DNA of 64,000 nucleotides from an uncultured Pelagibacteraceae bacterium. Lineage in GTDB: Bacteria; Pseudomonadota; Alphaproteobacteria; Pelagibacterales; Pelagibacteraceae. The stretch covers positions 109,674 through 173,673 of the forward strand of contig CABYTL010000002.1 in NCBI GenBank assembly GCA_902521805.1. Direction: 5' to 3'. A program made the position numbers and the translations under genes. The first letter of the stretch is position 1; each line of letters opens with the position of its first letter. The notes under the pieces are model-generated. The model saw only the letters and a list, made by a program, of their open reading frames with translations. It did no database searches and was not told where the DNA came from. Positions 1 through 9,332 of this stretch are shown here, in pieces.

Positions 1-188
1 TCAGTCGCTCTGTCTAATGTGTCTGATAAACGCGCAACAGGATCTCCTAATGCAGGCCAACCAGTATTAAAAGTAGATTGTACTTTCCATCTAATTTTTT
101 CTGCTGCAGTAACTTGCTGTAATGAAAAAGTAACCATTAAAGCAAATACAGCAAAAAAACTAATAGATGTTTTTATTAGTTTTTTCAT
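1..188 (-). CDS. TRAP transporter solute-binding protein (DctP-like), N-terminal fragment
   Basis: This reading frame starts with ATG at 188 and runs off the left window edge, so only about 62 residues are visible. It begins MKKLIKTSISFFAVFALM, a Lys-rich n-region and hydrophobic core, followed by a likely signal-peptidase site near VTAAEK. The mature start (EKIRWKVQSTF) resembles periplasmic TRAP-family binding proteins. A purine-rich Shine-Dalgarno (GAGGGG) lies just upstream. It follows the Fe-alcohol dehydrogenase gene by 55 bp on the same strand, so the two may be co-transcribed. The ligand is unknown. The plus-strand ORF at 19-207 is its shadow. Confidence 0.7.
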   Translation of the reverse strand, partial: MKKLIKTSISFFAVFALMVTFSLQQVTAAEKIRWKVQSTFNTGWPALGDPVARLSDTLDRAT

Positions 189-243
189 ATTCCCCTCTTT
201 CTTTTGAGCTGTTTTAGAATTTAAAGAACGTTCCCAACTCATT

Positions 244-1425
244 TTAGAACGCTCTCCATGCTTGTCCATAAAGATCAATCATTTCCTTTACGGAAGGCAC
301 TCTTGGATTGAGGTTTGGCGCTCCTGATACTTCAGCATCTGTGGCCATGTTTTCAAGTTTTTCCTCAAAATTTTTTTCATCAATCCCAAATTTTTCCATA
401 GATGGTACATCAAAATCTTTATTCATTTTATAAAGACCTTTAATCAACTTTTCACAAGCAGTATCATCATCATCATTTGGTGAAGCAAAATTTCCAGCTT
501 TACTACAATCTGCATATCTACTTTTTGCATGATCGATTGAAAATTCAGTAATAGTTGGTAATAACATTGCATTGCTTAATCCATGAGGAACCTTAAAGTT
601 GCTGCCTAATGGTCTACTCATCCCATGAACTAAGCATATTGATGCATTTGAAAATGCCAAACCTCCCAAAGTTGCAGCAAGCATTAATCCCTCTCTTGCT
701 TTTAAATCTTTTGGATCTTTATCAACTGCATAGATATTTTGTGTTACAAGCCTGATCGTGTCTAAGGCCATTCTGTCCGAAAACAATGTAGCTTTTTTAC
801 TTATAAATGCTTCAATTCCATGGGTTAAGGTATCTATAGCACTATCAATAGTTAATCTTCTTGGTTTTGATAAAGTCAAGTCATAATCAACAATTGCACA
901 TGTTGGAACAAATCCTTCACCTCTACATGAGATTTTTTCATTATTTTTTGAATCTATTATAACAGCATGATGAGTAACTTCTGAGCCTGTTCCGGCAGTT
1001 GTAGGTATAGCAATAATTGGCAAACCTTGTCTATCAAAGGTTGATGGTGGTTTATAATCTTGAATATTCTTGCTATATTTAGCCATTGCCGCGATAGCTT
1101 TAGCAGTATCTATCGGACTACCGCCTCCAAAACCTATTACAGCCTCATTTTTAAATTTTTCCAAAAAATTAATTCCATTCAAAACAACAGTATCTGTTGG
1201 ATCAGGAACAGTGTTATCAAAAACATTGGATTTTAAACCTGCTTTATCAAGAATATCTTGTAGTTTTTTTACATAACCAAATTCAACCATTTGTTTATCT
1301 GTTACAATTAAGAAAGATTTTATTGGATCCAAGGTTTTGATTATTTCAGGAAGTTGATTTAAGCTACCCTTGCCAATTTGCATGTACCTTGGCACACATA
1401 TTCGGACATTGTCTCTTTTAATCAA
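244..1425 (-). CDS. iron-containing alcohol dehydrogenase (DddB-like candidate)
   Basis: This is a group III metal-dependent alcohol dehydrogenase of 393 residues, the usual family length. The NAD-binding motif GFGGGSPIDTAKA lies near residue 100. Candidate metal ligands are the Asp in CAIVDYDL and the His residues in DTLTHGIEAF, LVHGMSRPLG and KVPHGLSNAM. The start is TTG at 1425: AGGAG sits at the right distance, while the nearby upstream ATG is followed at once by a stop in its own frame. It is divergent from a CoA-acylating semialdehyde dehydrogenase. In DMSP-lyase pathways an Fe-ADH (DddB) oxidises 3-hydroxypropionate to malonate semialdehyde; that role here is inferred from context only. 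Confidence 0.88.
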   Translation of the reverse strand: MIKRDNVRICVPRYMQIGKGSLNQLPEIIKTLDPIKSFLIVTDKQMVEFGYVKKLQDILDKAGLKSNVFDNTVPDPTDTVVLNGINFLEKFKNEAVIGFGGGSPIDTAKAIAAMAKYSKNIQDYKPPSTFDRQGLPIIAIPTTAGTGSEVTHHAVIIDSKNNEKISCRGEGFVPTCAIVDYDLTLSKPRRLTIDSAIDTLTHGIEAFISKKATLFSDRMALDTIRLVTQNIYAVDKDPKDLKAREGLMLAATLGGLAFSNASICLVHGMSRPLGSNFKVPHGLSNAMLLPTITEFSIDHAKSRYADCSKAGNFASPNDDDDTACEKLIKGLYKMNKDFDVPSMEKFGIDEKNFEEKLENMATDAEVSGAPNLNPRVPSVKEMIDLYGQAWRAF

Positions 1426-1450
1426 GCCATCTCCTCTTTTTTTAAGTCTA

Positions 1451-1479
1451 ATCTAAGCTTATGTAAATTTAGGAGTCAA
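1451..1479 (-). promoter_or_regulatory. candidate sigma-70 promoter for the Fe-ADH gene
   Basis: Read on the minus strand there is TTGACT (1479-1474), a 17 bp spacer, then TTAGAT (1456-1451). The predicted start would give a leader of roughly 20 nt before the TTG start codon. The -35 box sits between two inverted AAGCTTAT half-sites. Confidence 0.5.
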
Positions 1480-1493
1480 CAGTATATAAGCTT
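1455..1493. promoter_or_regulatory. inverted repeat AAGCTTAT-N23-ATAAGCTT, candidate operator
   Basis: A perfect 8 bp inverted repeat (1455-1462 and 1486-1493) brackets the -35 element of the Fe-ADH promoter in the 153 bp divergent region. Regulators commonly bind such arrangements. The IclR-type gene downstream of mmsA is the obvious candidate, but this is inference. Confidence 0.3.
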
Positions 1494-1529
1494 TAATTGA
1501 TAATATTTTTCTCATTTAAGGAATACATA

Positions 1530-1556
1530 TTGCAATCGAAAAAAACCTGTTATACT
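1530..1556 (+). promoter_or_regulatory. candidate promoter for mmsA
   Basis: TTGCAA (1530-1535) is followed after 15 bp by TATACT (1551-1556), about 22 bp before the mmsA ATG. The spacer is short, so this is weaker than the divergent promoter on the other strand. Confidence 0.35.
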
Positions 1557-1578
1557 TTTATTTATAAAATAAAATTTA

Positions 1579-3072
1579 ATGAAAATTATAAGCCATTTTA
1601 TTAACGGAAAGATCTATAGTGATAGTAAATCTAGAAAAGGTCCAATATTTAACCCAGCAATTGGTGAACAAATTGCAGAAGTTGAATTAGGAACTAAAGC
1701 TACTGTAGAAAAAGCTATAGAAAGTTCATCTAAAGCATTTATAACGTGGTCAAAAACCACTCCAATAAATAGAGCTAGAATTTTATCAAAATATAAAGAT
1801 CTTCTTATAAAAAATATGGAAGAACTAGCTGTAATGGTTTCTGAACAACATGGTAAAACTATTGCAGATGCAAAAGGTTCTATCCAGAGAGGAATAGAAG
1901 TTGTCGAATATGCAACTGGTATTACTGATTCTTTAAAGGGTGATCATTCAACTAGTGTTGGAACAAATGTTGATTCTCATACACTAAGACAACCTCTTGG
2001 GGTTTGTGCTGGAATTACACCATTTAATTTTCCAGCTATGGTTCCTATGTGGATGTATCCAGTTTCAATAGCTTGTGGAAATACATTTGTTTTAAAACCA
2101 TCTGAAAAAGATCCAAGCTGTCCAATGAGACTAGCTGAAATAGCAATAGAAGCGGGTTTGCCTGCAGGAGTTTTAAATGTTGTAAATGGTGATAAAGAAG
2201 CTGTAGATACGTTACTTGAAAATAAAACAGTTCAAGCAATTAGTTTCGTTGGTTCTACCCCAATTGCTGAATATGTTTATCATACAGGTACAAAAAATAA
2301 TAAAAGAGTTCAAGCACTAGGTGGAGCAAAAAATCATATGGTTATAATGCCTGATGCAGATGTAAATAAAACTACTGACGCTATAATAGGATCTGCTTTT
2401 GGATCGGCAGGAGAAAGATGTATGGCTATTTCAGTAGCAGTCTGTGTAGGTAAACAAACAAAAGAAAAGATAAAAACAAAACTTTTAGAGGAAACTGCTA
2501 AACTAAATGTTGGGCCTTATACAGATGAAAAAAGTGATTTTGGTCCATTAAATAACAAAGCCCACTATGAAAAAGTTTTAGGGTACATAGATACTGGAGA
2601 GAAAGAAGGTGCAAAATTATTGAGTGATGGAAGAAATTTTAAGAAACAAGGATATGAAAATGGTTATTTTGTAGGACCAACAATTTTTGATGATGTGAAA
2701 CCTGAGATGAAAATTTACAAAGAGGAAATTTTTGGGCCTGTATTAAGCATGATGACTACTGAAACTTATGAAGAAGCTCTAAACCTAGTAAATGACCATG
2801 AGCTTGGGAATGGAGCTGCAGTTTTTACAAAAAGTGGGAATATTGCAAAGCATTTTACTGAAAATGCTAAAATTGGAATGATAGGAGTAAATGTACCTAT
2901 CCCAGTACCTGTTGCATATCATAGTTTTGGTGGGTGGAAACGATCTTTATTCGGAGACCACTCAATGCATGGACCTGAAGGTGTAAGATTTTACACTAAA
3001 CTTAAAACTGCGACTGTAACTTGGGTTGAGGATAATGCTGGCCCTGAGTTTACAATTCCAGTTTTATCTTAA
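1579..3072 (+). CDS. mmsA: CoA-acylating methylmalonate-semialdehyde dehydrogenase
   Basis: This aldehyde dehydrogenase superfamily protein of 497 residues matches the MmsA/DddC family. That family converts methylmalonate or malonate semialdehyde plus CoA and NAD to propionyl-CoA or acetyl-CoA. The catalytic Cys lies in GSAGERCMAISV (about residue 282), the MMSDH form of the motif. The cofactor region includes ITPFNFPAMVPMWM near residue 140. An IclR regulator follows after 22 bp and an Fe-ADH is divergent. Together these look like a valine/pyrimidine/C3-acid unit or the 3-hydroxypropionate arm of DMSP use. Which substrate matters in vivo cannot be read from sequence. Confidence 0.93.
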   Translation: MKIISHFINGKIYSDSKSRKGPIFNPAIGEQIAEVELGTKATVEKAIESSSKAFITWSKTTPINRARILSKYKDLLIKNMEELAVMVSEQHGKTIADAKGSIQRGIEVVEYATGITDSLKGDHSTSVGTNVDSHTLRQPLGVCAGITPFNFPAMVPMWMYPVSIACGNTFVLKPSEKDPSCPMRLAEIAIEAGLPAGVLNVVNGDKEAVDTLLENKTVQAISFVGSTPIAEYVYHTGTKNNKRVQALGGAKNHMVIMPDADVNKTTDAIIGSAFGSAGERCMAISVAVCVGKQTKEKIKTKLLEETAKLNVGPYTDEKSDFGPLNNKAHYEKVLGYIDTGEKEGAKLLSDGRNFKKQGYENGYFVGPTIFDDVKPEMKIYKEEIFGPVLSMMTTETYEEALNLVNDHELGNGAAVFTKSGNIAKHFTENAKIGMIGVNVPIPVPVAYHSFGGWKRSLFGDHSMHGPEGVRFYTKLKTATVTWVEDNAGPEFTIPVLS

Positions 3073-3094
3073 TTTTTTTAAGATTTAACTTTAA

Positions 3095-3862
3095 ATGAAA
3101 GATACAAATAGCAGAACCTCTCCAAGAAGAATATTAAATATTCTAGAAGAGATAATAATTGATCCAGATAATTTTACTGCAAAAAAAATTTCTCATAAAT
3201 TAAAGATACCCCTGCCTACAATTTATCGACATATTGAAACTTTATGTGAAGAAAAGTATTTAGTTTCTAGTAATTCAAAGAGTTATCTTCCTGGCCCAAA
3301 AATGAGAAATTTAATTTTAAAAAGTTTACCCTATGAACCAAATTTTACTCTTAGAAGATCTTACTTAAGAAAATTAACTAATGACATTGAAGAAACAGTT
3401 AGTTTATCAATACCCATTGGAACCAAACTTGTATATTTCGATAGAATTGAATTCCATTGGCCTATGCAATTAAATCTAGAGGCGGGAGATCACCTTCCCT
3501 TACATGCCTCAGCATCTGGAAAATTGTATCTTTCCTCAATCGAAGAGGAAAAAGTTATTCAAATATTTAAAAATATCAAAACACCTAAAACTGCAAGAAA
3601 TACAATTACAGATATTTCTGAATTCAAAAAAGAGATAAAGAAAATAAGAAATCAAGGATATGCTTTTGATGATGAAGAATGGTTTGACGGGATGGTTGGT
3701 CTATCTGTTCCAATATTCAATTCTAATAAAGAATTATGTTTTTGTGTATCTACTCACACTGCGAAAAGTAGAAAAGATATTAATGATTTAAAAAAAATAT
3801 TATCAATCATGTTGTCTTCTGCAAATAATCTTAAAAAAGTACTTTTTAAAGATTCGAAGTAG
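3095..3862 (+). CDS. IclR-family transcriptional regulator
   Basis: A 255-residue protein with an N-terminal winged helix-turn-helix (residues about 8-60, including [20 protein letters not shown]) and a C-terminal IclR effector-binding domain marked by [15 protein letters not shown]. The length is typical of the family. It lies 22 bp behind mmsA on the same strand, so it probably controls mmsA and perhaps the divergent Fe-ADH in response to a small carboxylic acid. The last 17 nt overlap the convergent sdhB gene. Confidence 0.9.
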   Translation: MKDTNSRTSPRRILNILEEIIIDPDNFTAKKISHKLKIPLPTIYRHIETLCEEKYLVSSNSKSYLPGPKMRNLILKSLPYEPNFTLRRSYLRKLTNDIEETVSLSIPIGTKLVYFDRIEFHWPMQLNLEAGDHLPLHASASGKLYLSSIEEEKVIQIFKNIKTPKTARNTITDISEFKKEIKKIRNQGYAFDDEEWFDGMVGLSVPIFNSNKELCFCVSTHTAKSRKDINDLKKILSIMLSSANNLKKVLFKDSK

Positions 3863-4625
3863 CAAGCATTTTTTTTATTTCAGCTATTGCTTTAGCCGGA
3901 TTAAGTCCTTTTGGACAAGCGCTAGTACAATTTAAAATAGTATGACATCTGTAAAGTTTAAGTTCGTCCGCCACTTTTTTTAATCTCTTTTCTCTCTCCT
4001 CATCTCTACTGTCAATAATCCATCTATAAGCTTGTAAAAGTACTGCTGGGCCCAAATATTTATCTCCATTCCACCAATAACTAGGACAAGATGTTGAGCA
4101 ACATGCACACATGATACATTCATAGGCACCATCTAATTTTTTTCTATCTTCTTTAGATTGAATAATTTCAGAAGTTTCAGAATTAGAGCTAGATTTTAAC
4201 CAAGGTTCAATCGATTGATACTGTTTATACAATCCATCTAAATCACAAATTAAATCTTTTTTAACTTTTAAATGAGGTAACGGATAAATATCTAAATCTC
4301 CATCGATTTCGGCATGAGGTTGCGTACATGCTAAACCATTTTTTCCACCCATATTCATCGCACATGATCCACAAACACCATGTGCACAAGATCTCCGGTA
4401 AGCTATAGTTGAGTCGATTTCATTTTTTATTTTATTTAAAATATCAAGAACCTTAGAAGGGCAATCACCTAAATCTACTTCATAGGTATCTATCCTGGGG
4501 TTTTCTCCTGATGACGGGTCCCACCTATAAATATTGACCTTTTTTATGTTCTTTGAACCAGTTTTGTCACTAAAATACTTCCCTTTTTTTATTTTAGAAT
4601 TTTTAGGTAAGTTCAATTGAACCAT
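3846..4625 (-). CDS. sdhB: succinate dehydrogenase iron-sulfur subunit
   Basis: SdhB carries electrons from the SdhA flavin to ubiquinone in complex II. All three cluster motifs are visible: the 2Fe-2S set in [18 protein letters not shown], and the 4Fe-4S and 3Fe-4S sets in [16 protein letters not shown] and [13 protein letters not shown]. At 259 residues it is normal for alphaproteobacteria. Its ATG overlaps the sdhA stop by one base (TAATG), implying translational coupling. It is the last gene of the long minus-strand run. Confidence 0.97.
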   Translation of the reverse strand: MVQLNLPKNSKIKKGKYFSDKTGSKNIKKVNIYRWDPSSGENPRIDTYEVDLGDCPSKVLDILNKIKNEIDSTIAYRRSCAHGVCGSCAMNMGGKNGLACTQPHAEIDGDLDIYPLPHLKVKKDLICDLDGLYKQYQSIEPWLKSSSNSETSEIIQSKEDRKKLDGAYECIMCACCSTSCPSYWWNGDKYLGPAVLLQAYRWIIDSRDEEREKRLKKVADELKLYRCHTILNCTSACPKGLNPAKAIAEIKKMLATSNL

Positions 4626-6400
4626 TAATATACTCTTTCCTGGGGTGGAAAATATTGTACATCATTAGAAAGTGTAGAATTATGCACAGGTCTATATGTA
4701 ATCTTAGTATTTTTTCCATCACACCATGACAAAGTATGTTGCATAAATTTTTTGTCGTCACGTTTAGGGAAATCTTCTCTTGCATGAGCTCCTCTGCTCT
4801 CTTTTCTGTTATAAGCAGAGTCAACTGTCGCAACCGCTTGTCTAATTAGATTATCAAATTCTAATGTTTCAACTAAATCTGTATTAAATATCATAGATTT
4901 ATCTTTAACTGACAAAGAATTCATGCCATCATAAGTTTTCTTAATTTCTTCTACGCCCTCTTTCAAAGTTTTTTCAGTTCTAAACACTGCACATTTTGAT
5001 TGCATAGTCTTCTGCATTGATAGTCTCAAGTCTGCAGTGCTATTTTCACCGTTAGCATTTCTTAATTTATCAAATCTATCTAAACATTTTTGTGTTTCGG
5101 ACTCTCCAATATTTTCATGAGGAGTACCTGGTTTAACTAACTCGGCAACTCTTTTAGCTGCTGCCCGTCCAAATACAACTAAGTCTATTAATGAATTTGA
5201 TCCAAGTCTATTAGCTCCATGTACTGATACACACGCTGCTTCACCAATTGCCATTAAGCCTGGAACAGTTTTTTCAGAACCGTTTACCGTCAAAACTTCA
5301 GCCTTATAATTGGTTGGAATTCCTCCCATATTATAATGAACTGTAGGTACAACTGGTATAGGCTCTTTTGTAATATCCACATCAGCAAATAGTCGAGCAG
5401 CATCAGTTATTCCTGGTAATCTGCTCTCTATAATTTCCTTGTCTAGGTGGCTTAAATTTAAATGTACATGATCCCCATCTTTTCCAACACCTCTACCTTC
5501 ATTAATTTCCATCGACATTGATCGACTGACTACATCTCTTGATGCTAAGTCTTTAGCCTTAGGAGCATATCTTTCCATAAATCTCTCACCTTTAGAATTG
5601 GTTAAATATCCTCCTTCACCTCTTGCTCCTTCAGTTATTAAAGTCCCATGTCCGTAAATGCCAGTCGGATGAAACTGTACAAATTCCATATCTTGTAAAG
5701 GTAAACCTGCCCTTAAAACCATTGCGTTACCGTCTCCGGTACAAGTATGTGCTGAAGTTGCAGAATAATAAACTTTACCATAACCACCAGTAGCAATAAT
5801 TACCGAGTGAGCTCTAAATCTGTGAATAGTTCCATCATTTAAATTCCAAGCGATTAAACCTTTACACTCACCATCTTTCATTAATAAATCCAAAGCAAAG
5901 TATTCAATAAAAAATTCGGTTTTGTGTTTTAAAGCTTGCCCATATAAGGTATGCAAAATAGCATGGCCAGTTCTATCAGCAGCTGCACATGTTCTTTGAA
6001 CTATTCCATTTCCATAATTCTTTGTCATACCACCAAATGGTCTTTGATAAATTTTTCCATCATCTGTTCTACTAAAAGGAACACCATATTTTTCTAATTC
6101 TATAACTGCTTTGGGTGCTTCTTTACAAAGATATTCAATACTGTCTTGATCACCTAACCAATCTGCTCCTTTAACAGTGTCATACATATGCCATCGCCAG
6201 TCATCTTCACCCATATTACCAAGTGCAGCAGAGATGCCACCTTGAGCAGCAGAAGTGTGGCTTCTTGTAGGAAACACCTTTGAAATACATGCTGTTTTTA
6301 ATCCAGCTTCACTTAGACCAACAGCTGCTCTAAGTCCTGAGCCCCCCGCTCCAAGAACCACAACATCATATTCATGATTAATTATTTTATAAGAACTCAT
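4625..6400 (-). CDS. sdhA: succinate dehydrogenase flavoprotein subunit
   Basis: SdhA oxidises succinate to fumarate in the TCA cycle. The Rossmann motif [13 protein letters not shown] is followed by SHTSAAQGG, whose His (about residue 48) is the expected covalent FAD ligand. Substrate-site segments [13 protein letters not shown] and TEGARGEGG are intact, as is [11 protein letters not shown]. The length of 591 matches the family. It overlaps sdhD by 4 nt (ATGA) and sdhB by 1 nt. The ORF at 4603-4833 is a shadow. Confidence 0.98.
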   Translation of the reverse strand: MSSYKIINHEYDVVVLGAGGSGLRAAVGLSEAGLKTACISKVFPTRSHTSAAQGGISAALGNMGEDDWRWHMYDTVKGADWLGDQDSIEYLCKEAPKAVIELEKYGVPFSRTDDGKIYQRPFGGMTKNYGNGIVQRTCAAADRTGHAILHTLYGQALKHKTEFFIEYFALDLLMKDGECKGLIAWNLNDGTIHRFRAHSVIIATGGYGKVYYSATSAHTCTGDGNAMVLRAGLPLQDMEFVQFHPTGIYGHGTLITEGARGEGGYLTNSKGERFMERYAPKAKDLASRDVVSRSMSMEINEGRGVGKDGDHVHLNLSHLDKEIIESRLPGITDAARLFADVDITKEPIPVVPTVHYNMGGIPTNYKAEVLTVNGSEKTVPGLMAIGEAACVSVHGANRLGSNSLIDLVVFGRAAAKRVAELVKPGTPHENIGESETQKCLDRFDKLRNANGENSTADLRLSMQKTMQSKCAVFRTEKTLKEGVEEIKKTYDGMNSLSVKDKSMIFNTDLVETLEFDNLIRQAVATVDSAYNRKESRGAHAREDFPKRDDKKFMQHTLSWCDGKNTKITYRPVHNSTLSNDVQYFPPQERVY

Positions 6401-6720
6401 AATTTATTAAGTAATATAATTGTAATTAATGGAATTACCACAGCTGAAATTGATAAAAGCTTGTTTGCGACATTTTTGATTTGATCATTTTTAATATAAT
6501 CCTCAAAAACCTCGCTTATGCTTAAAGCTGAAAAAAAATAGGAGTTAATAATAAATATGCCAAATAAGAATTTGGAAATTGTATTTATAAAAAAGTTTCT
6601 TACACTCATAAAATCCTGATCATAAATTGCGATTAAATTTAGTAAAAACCATATCATTAATGGAACTAATAAGGCTCCACTAATTTTTAAGAAAATCCAT
6701 TTCCTCGTAGCATTAATCAT
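6397..6720 (-). CDS. sdhD: succinate dehydrogenase membrane anchor subunit D
   Basis: A 107-residue protein with three hydrophobic segments between sdhC and sdhA, the standard place for SdhD. Sequence conservation is weak, as usual for this subunit, so the call rests on size, topology and position. It overlaps sdhC by 1 nt (TGATG) and sdhA by 4 nt. It should help form the quinone and heme b site in the inner membrane. Confidence 0.85.
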   Translation of the reverse strand: MINATRKWIFLKISGALLVPLMIWFLLNLIAIYDQDFMSVRNFFINTISKFLFGIFIINSYFFSALSISEVFEDYIKNDQIKNVANKLLSISAVVIPLITIILLNKL

Positions 6721-7103
6721 CAGATAAAATTTTTTCCAATAATATAAAAAATAATAGTAAAAATTAGTGAGCCAAAAATAACTAGGAAGCCAGTTATTTT
6801 AGTAGTTTGAACCTTAAATCCATAACCAAGACTCATAATAATATGTCTAATTTCACTTAACATTTGAAATGAAAACGACCAAGTAATAGCCAAAATAATA
6901 AATTTACCTAAAAAAGATTTAAGAAAAAAATTAATCATTAAATAGTTATTTTCACCTAGTAAAAGTAATGAGACCCAAAAACAAATAAAAGTTATTACAA
7001 TAATATTTATTATTCCTGTTATTCTATGAGAAATTGAAACCAAAGATGAAACATGCCATCTGTAAATTTGAATATGAGGAGATAATGGTTCTTTATTTTC
7101 CAT
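6720..7103 (-). CDS. sdhC: succinate dehydrogenase cytochrome b556 subunit C
   Basis: This 127-residue membrane protein has the SdhC signature: SPHIQIYRWHVSS near the N-terminus, then SISHRITG. The segment IRHIIMSLGYG contains the conserved second His-containing motif, where one His would ligate heme b. Three transmembrane helices are apparent. Its start lies 11 nt inside the end of asd, so asd and sdhCDAB are probably one transcript. Confidence 0.94.
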   Translation of the reverse strand: MENKEPLSPHIQIYRWHVSSLVSISHRITGIINIIVITFICFWVSLLLLGENNYLMINFFLKSFLGKFIILAITWSFSFQMLSEIRHIIMSLGYGFKVQTTKITGFLVIFGSLIFTIIFYIIGKNFI

Positions 7104-8100
7104 AAAAGTTATTTCTCACTAATGATTCTGCAATTTCTACTGCATTCAAAGCAGCTCCCCTTAAAAGATTATCAGATACAATCCACAAATTTAATCCATT
7201 TTTTAAAGTTTTATCTTCTCTTATTCTTGAAATAAAAGTTTCATTTTTTCCCTCAGCTTCTATAGGTGTAGAATAACCTCCATCTAATCTCTCATCAATT
7301 ACTTTACAGCCTTCGAAATTTTCTAAAGCCTTTCTAATTTCATTTAAATTAAAAGATTTTTCAAATTCTATATTTACAGACTCAGAGTGAGAAATTGATA
7401 CAGGAATTCTTACACACGTTGCCGTTAAATCTATTTTGCTATCTAAAATTTTTTTAATTTCATTTGTCATTTTCAACTCTTCTTTTGTATAACCATCATT
7501 TGAAAATTCATCAATGTGGGGTATAACATTAAATGCAATTTGTTTTGTAAAGTTTTTAGACTCAATATTTTTACCTTCTAAAACTAATTTAGTTTGTTCC
7601 ATCAATTCATCCATTGATGCTTTACCTGCACCCGAGACAGATTGATATGTGGAAACAACTATCCTTTTTATACTAAATAAATCGTGTAATGGTTTAAGAA
7701 CAATTGCTAACTGAGCTGTTGAACAATTTGGATTAGCAATGATATTTTTTTTTATATTCTTTAAATCTATAGCATTTACTTGTGGAACAATTAGAGGGAC
7801 TTCAGGGTCCATTCTAAAAAAACTAGAATTATCTATGACTATACAATCTTTTGCAGCAATTTCTGCAAATTTTTCAGAAATTTTCCCTCCAGCTGTAAAA
7901 AAAGCAATTTTAACTTTTGAAAAGTCAAAATTTTTCAAGTCAAGAACTTCTAATTGTTTTTTTTTAAAAGCAATTTTTTTACCTACACTTTTTGATGATG
8001 CAACTAAGAATAAATTATCAATAACAATTTCTTTCTTTTCCAAGACTTCTAATGTTTTTCTGCCTACATTTCCGGTAGCTCCTACAATTACTATATTCAT
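7093..8100 (-). CDS. asd: aspartate-semialdehyde dehydrogenase
   Basis: This enzyme reduces aspartyl phosphate to aspartate semialdehyde, the entry to lysine/DAP, threonine and methionine synthesis. It opens with the nucleotide-binding motif VGATGNVGRKTLEVL. The catalytic Cys is in NPNCSTAQL (about residue 125) and the substrate-binding region includes QSVSGAGKASMDEL. Its 335 residues are typical. It lies 15 bp after dmdA and overlaps sdhC. dapF, acting later in DAP synthesis, is also in this window. Confidence 0.96.
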   Translation of the reverse strand: MNIVIVGATGNVGRKTLEVLEKKEIVIDNLFLVASSKSVGKKIAFKKKQLEVLDLKNFDFSKVKIAFFTAGGKISEKFAEIAAKDCIVIDNSSFFRMDPEVPLIVPQVNAIDLKNIKKNIIANPNCSTAQLAIVLKPLHDLFSIKRIVVSTYQSVSGAGKASMDELMEQTKLVLEGKNIESKNFTKQIAFNVIPHIDEFSNDGYTKEELKMTNEIKKILDSKIDLTATCVRIPVSISHSESVNIEFEKSFNLNEIRKALENFEGCKVIDERLDGGYSTPIEAEGKNETFISRIREDKTLKNGLNLWIVSDNLLRGAALNAVEIAESLVRNNFYGK

Positions 8101-8115
8101 GATGTATTTCTTATA

Positions 8116-9225
8116 CTAAATGAAAGGTAAATCGCAAACTGTTCCTACAAATATTTTTTCATTTATATCTATTTTAAATTGATCTTTTTTATCCCAGTAA
8201 GGTTTATTTATCATTGCAATACCTATAACTTTTTTGAAAGTTGGTGAGTATGCTGCAGATCTCACATAACCTACGATATTATTTTTATCATCCCACAAAG
8301 TCTTTTCACAATACATGTCAATTTTATCATGATCTATCTTAACCCCCATTAATTTTCTTTTTATTCCATCTTCTTTTATCTTCTTAAGTTTTTCTTTACC
8401 TAAAAAATCAACATCAGAATCTAAATGCACATATTTATCAAAATTTGCTTCGAAGGGGTTGTCTCTATTGTCAAAATCGTTTCCATAAGAAAGCAATGCA
8501 GACTCTATTCTTTCTATTTGATTAGGACATCCTGGCCTAACTTTAAATTCTGCACCATATTCAAACAAGTAATCATATAAATCCTGACCAGCTATATTAT
8601 CTTCAACATATATTTCAAAACCTCCTTGTTTAGACCATCCTGATCTTGCAACAAAATATTTTTTTTCTTTAAATTCAAAATATTTAAAATTAAAAAATCT
8701 TAATTCTCTAATCTCTTCACCAAACAATTTTACCATTAAATTATCAGATAGTGGCCCTTGTACTGCTAAAATATTTACATTTGGTTCTGTAATCTCTACA
8801 TCAAAATTTTTCCCAGCAGCAATACCTTTTGCGAAAAAAATTACATCTGAGTCAGCTATAGAAAGCCACCATTTATCGTCGGCCAATTTATTTATTATAG
8901 GATCATTTACTAAATAACCTTCGTGATCTATTAATGGAGCGTAATAACATCGACCTATCTTTGATTTAGATAAATCTCTACAAGTCATTAATTGAACAAG
9001 CTTTGCCGAATCTATACCTGTTATTTGAACTTGTCTCTCTGCTGCTACATCCCATACCTGAACAAATTGCTTTAAATGTTGATAATCTGCCTCCAAATTT
9101 TTAAAAGTAGCAGGTAATAACATGTGATTATAAACTGTGTAGCTACTTACACCCTGAGACTCAATCCTATCAGTATAGGGAGTGCTTCTTAATCTTCTAG
9201 ATTTAACAATTGGAAATTTTTTCAT
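8116..9225 (-). CDS. dmdA: dimethylsulfoniopropionate demethylase
   Basis: DmdA is a GcvT-fold enzyme that transfers a methyl group from DMSP to tetrahydrofolate, leaving 3-methylmercaptopropionate. The 369-residue length and sequence features ([13 protein letters not shown] at the N-terminus, [47 protein letters not shown]) match my recollection of the Pelagibacter enzyme. They differ from true glycine-cleavage T proteins. The two downstream-pathway enzymes, DmdB and DmdC, are encoded immediately upstream in the same direction, which strengthens the call. A 107 bp gap before it holds a possible separate promoter. Action is cytosolic. Confidence 0.93.
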   Translation of the reverse strand: MKKFPIVKSRRLRSTPYTDRIESQGVSSYTVYNHMLLPATFKNLEADYQHLKQFVQVWDVAAERQVQITGIDSAKLVQLMTCRDLSKSKIGRCYYAPLIDHEGYLVNDPIINKLADDKWWLSIADSDVIFFAKGIAAGKNFDVEITEPNVNILAVQGPLSDNLMVKLFGEEIRELRFFNFKYFEFKEKKYFVARSGWSKQGGFEIYVEDNIAGQDLYDYLFEYGAEFKVRPGCPNQIERIESALLSYGNDFDNRDNPFEANFDKYVHLDSDVDFLGKEKLKKIKEDGIKRKLMGVKIDHDKIDMYCEKTLWDDKNNIVGYVRSAAYSPTFKKVIGIAMINKPYWDKKDQFKIDINEKIFVGTVCDLPFI

Positions 9226-9259
9226 CTTTTAAATTCAATGACCTTTTCTCTTATTTCAA

Positions 9260-9275
9260 ATGATTTTTCAATCAT
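9260..9275 (-). promoter_or_regulatory. small perfect hairpin in the dmdA leader
   Basis: On the minus strand AUGAUU-GAAA-AAUCAU forms a 6 bp stem with a GNRA-type loop, about 35 nt before the dmdA start. No U-run follows, so it is not an intrinsic terminator. It may be a processing or stability element; its function is not known. Confidence 0.3.
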
Positions 9276-9299
9276 AATTATGTGCCCAGCTCAATAATT

Positions 9300-9328
9300 T
9301 ATAAAAGATATAGAATTTGAAATATCAA
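9300..9328 (-). promoter_or_regulatory. candidate internal promoter for dmdA
   Basis: On the minus strand TTGATA (9328-9323) is followed after 17 bp by TTTATA (9305-9300). It sits in the only sizeable gap of the dmdC-dmdB-dmdA run and would allow dmdA to be expressed apart from dmdCB. Confidence 0.4.
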
Positions 9329-9332
9329 TTTT

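Noticed and set aside
19-207. Plus-strand ORF of 62 residues at the left edge
   Set aside because: The opposite strand encodes a signal peptide and TRAP binding-protein start with a good ribosome site.
7739-8119. 126-residue plus-strand ORF antisense to asd
   Set aside because: A shadow of asd in an AT-rich gene, rich in Phe and Lys without any domain; the same applies to similar antisense ORFs such as 9645, 25601, 36021 and 50577.
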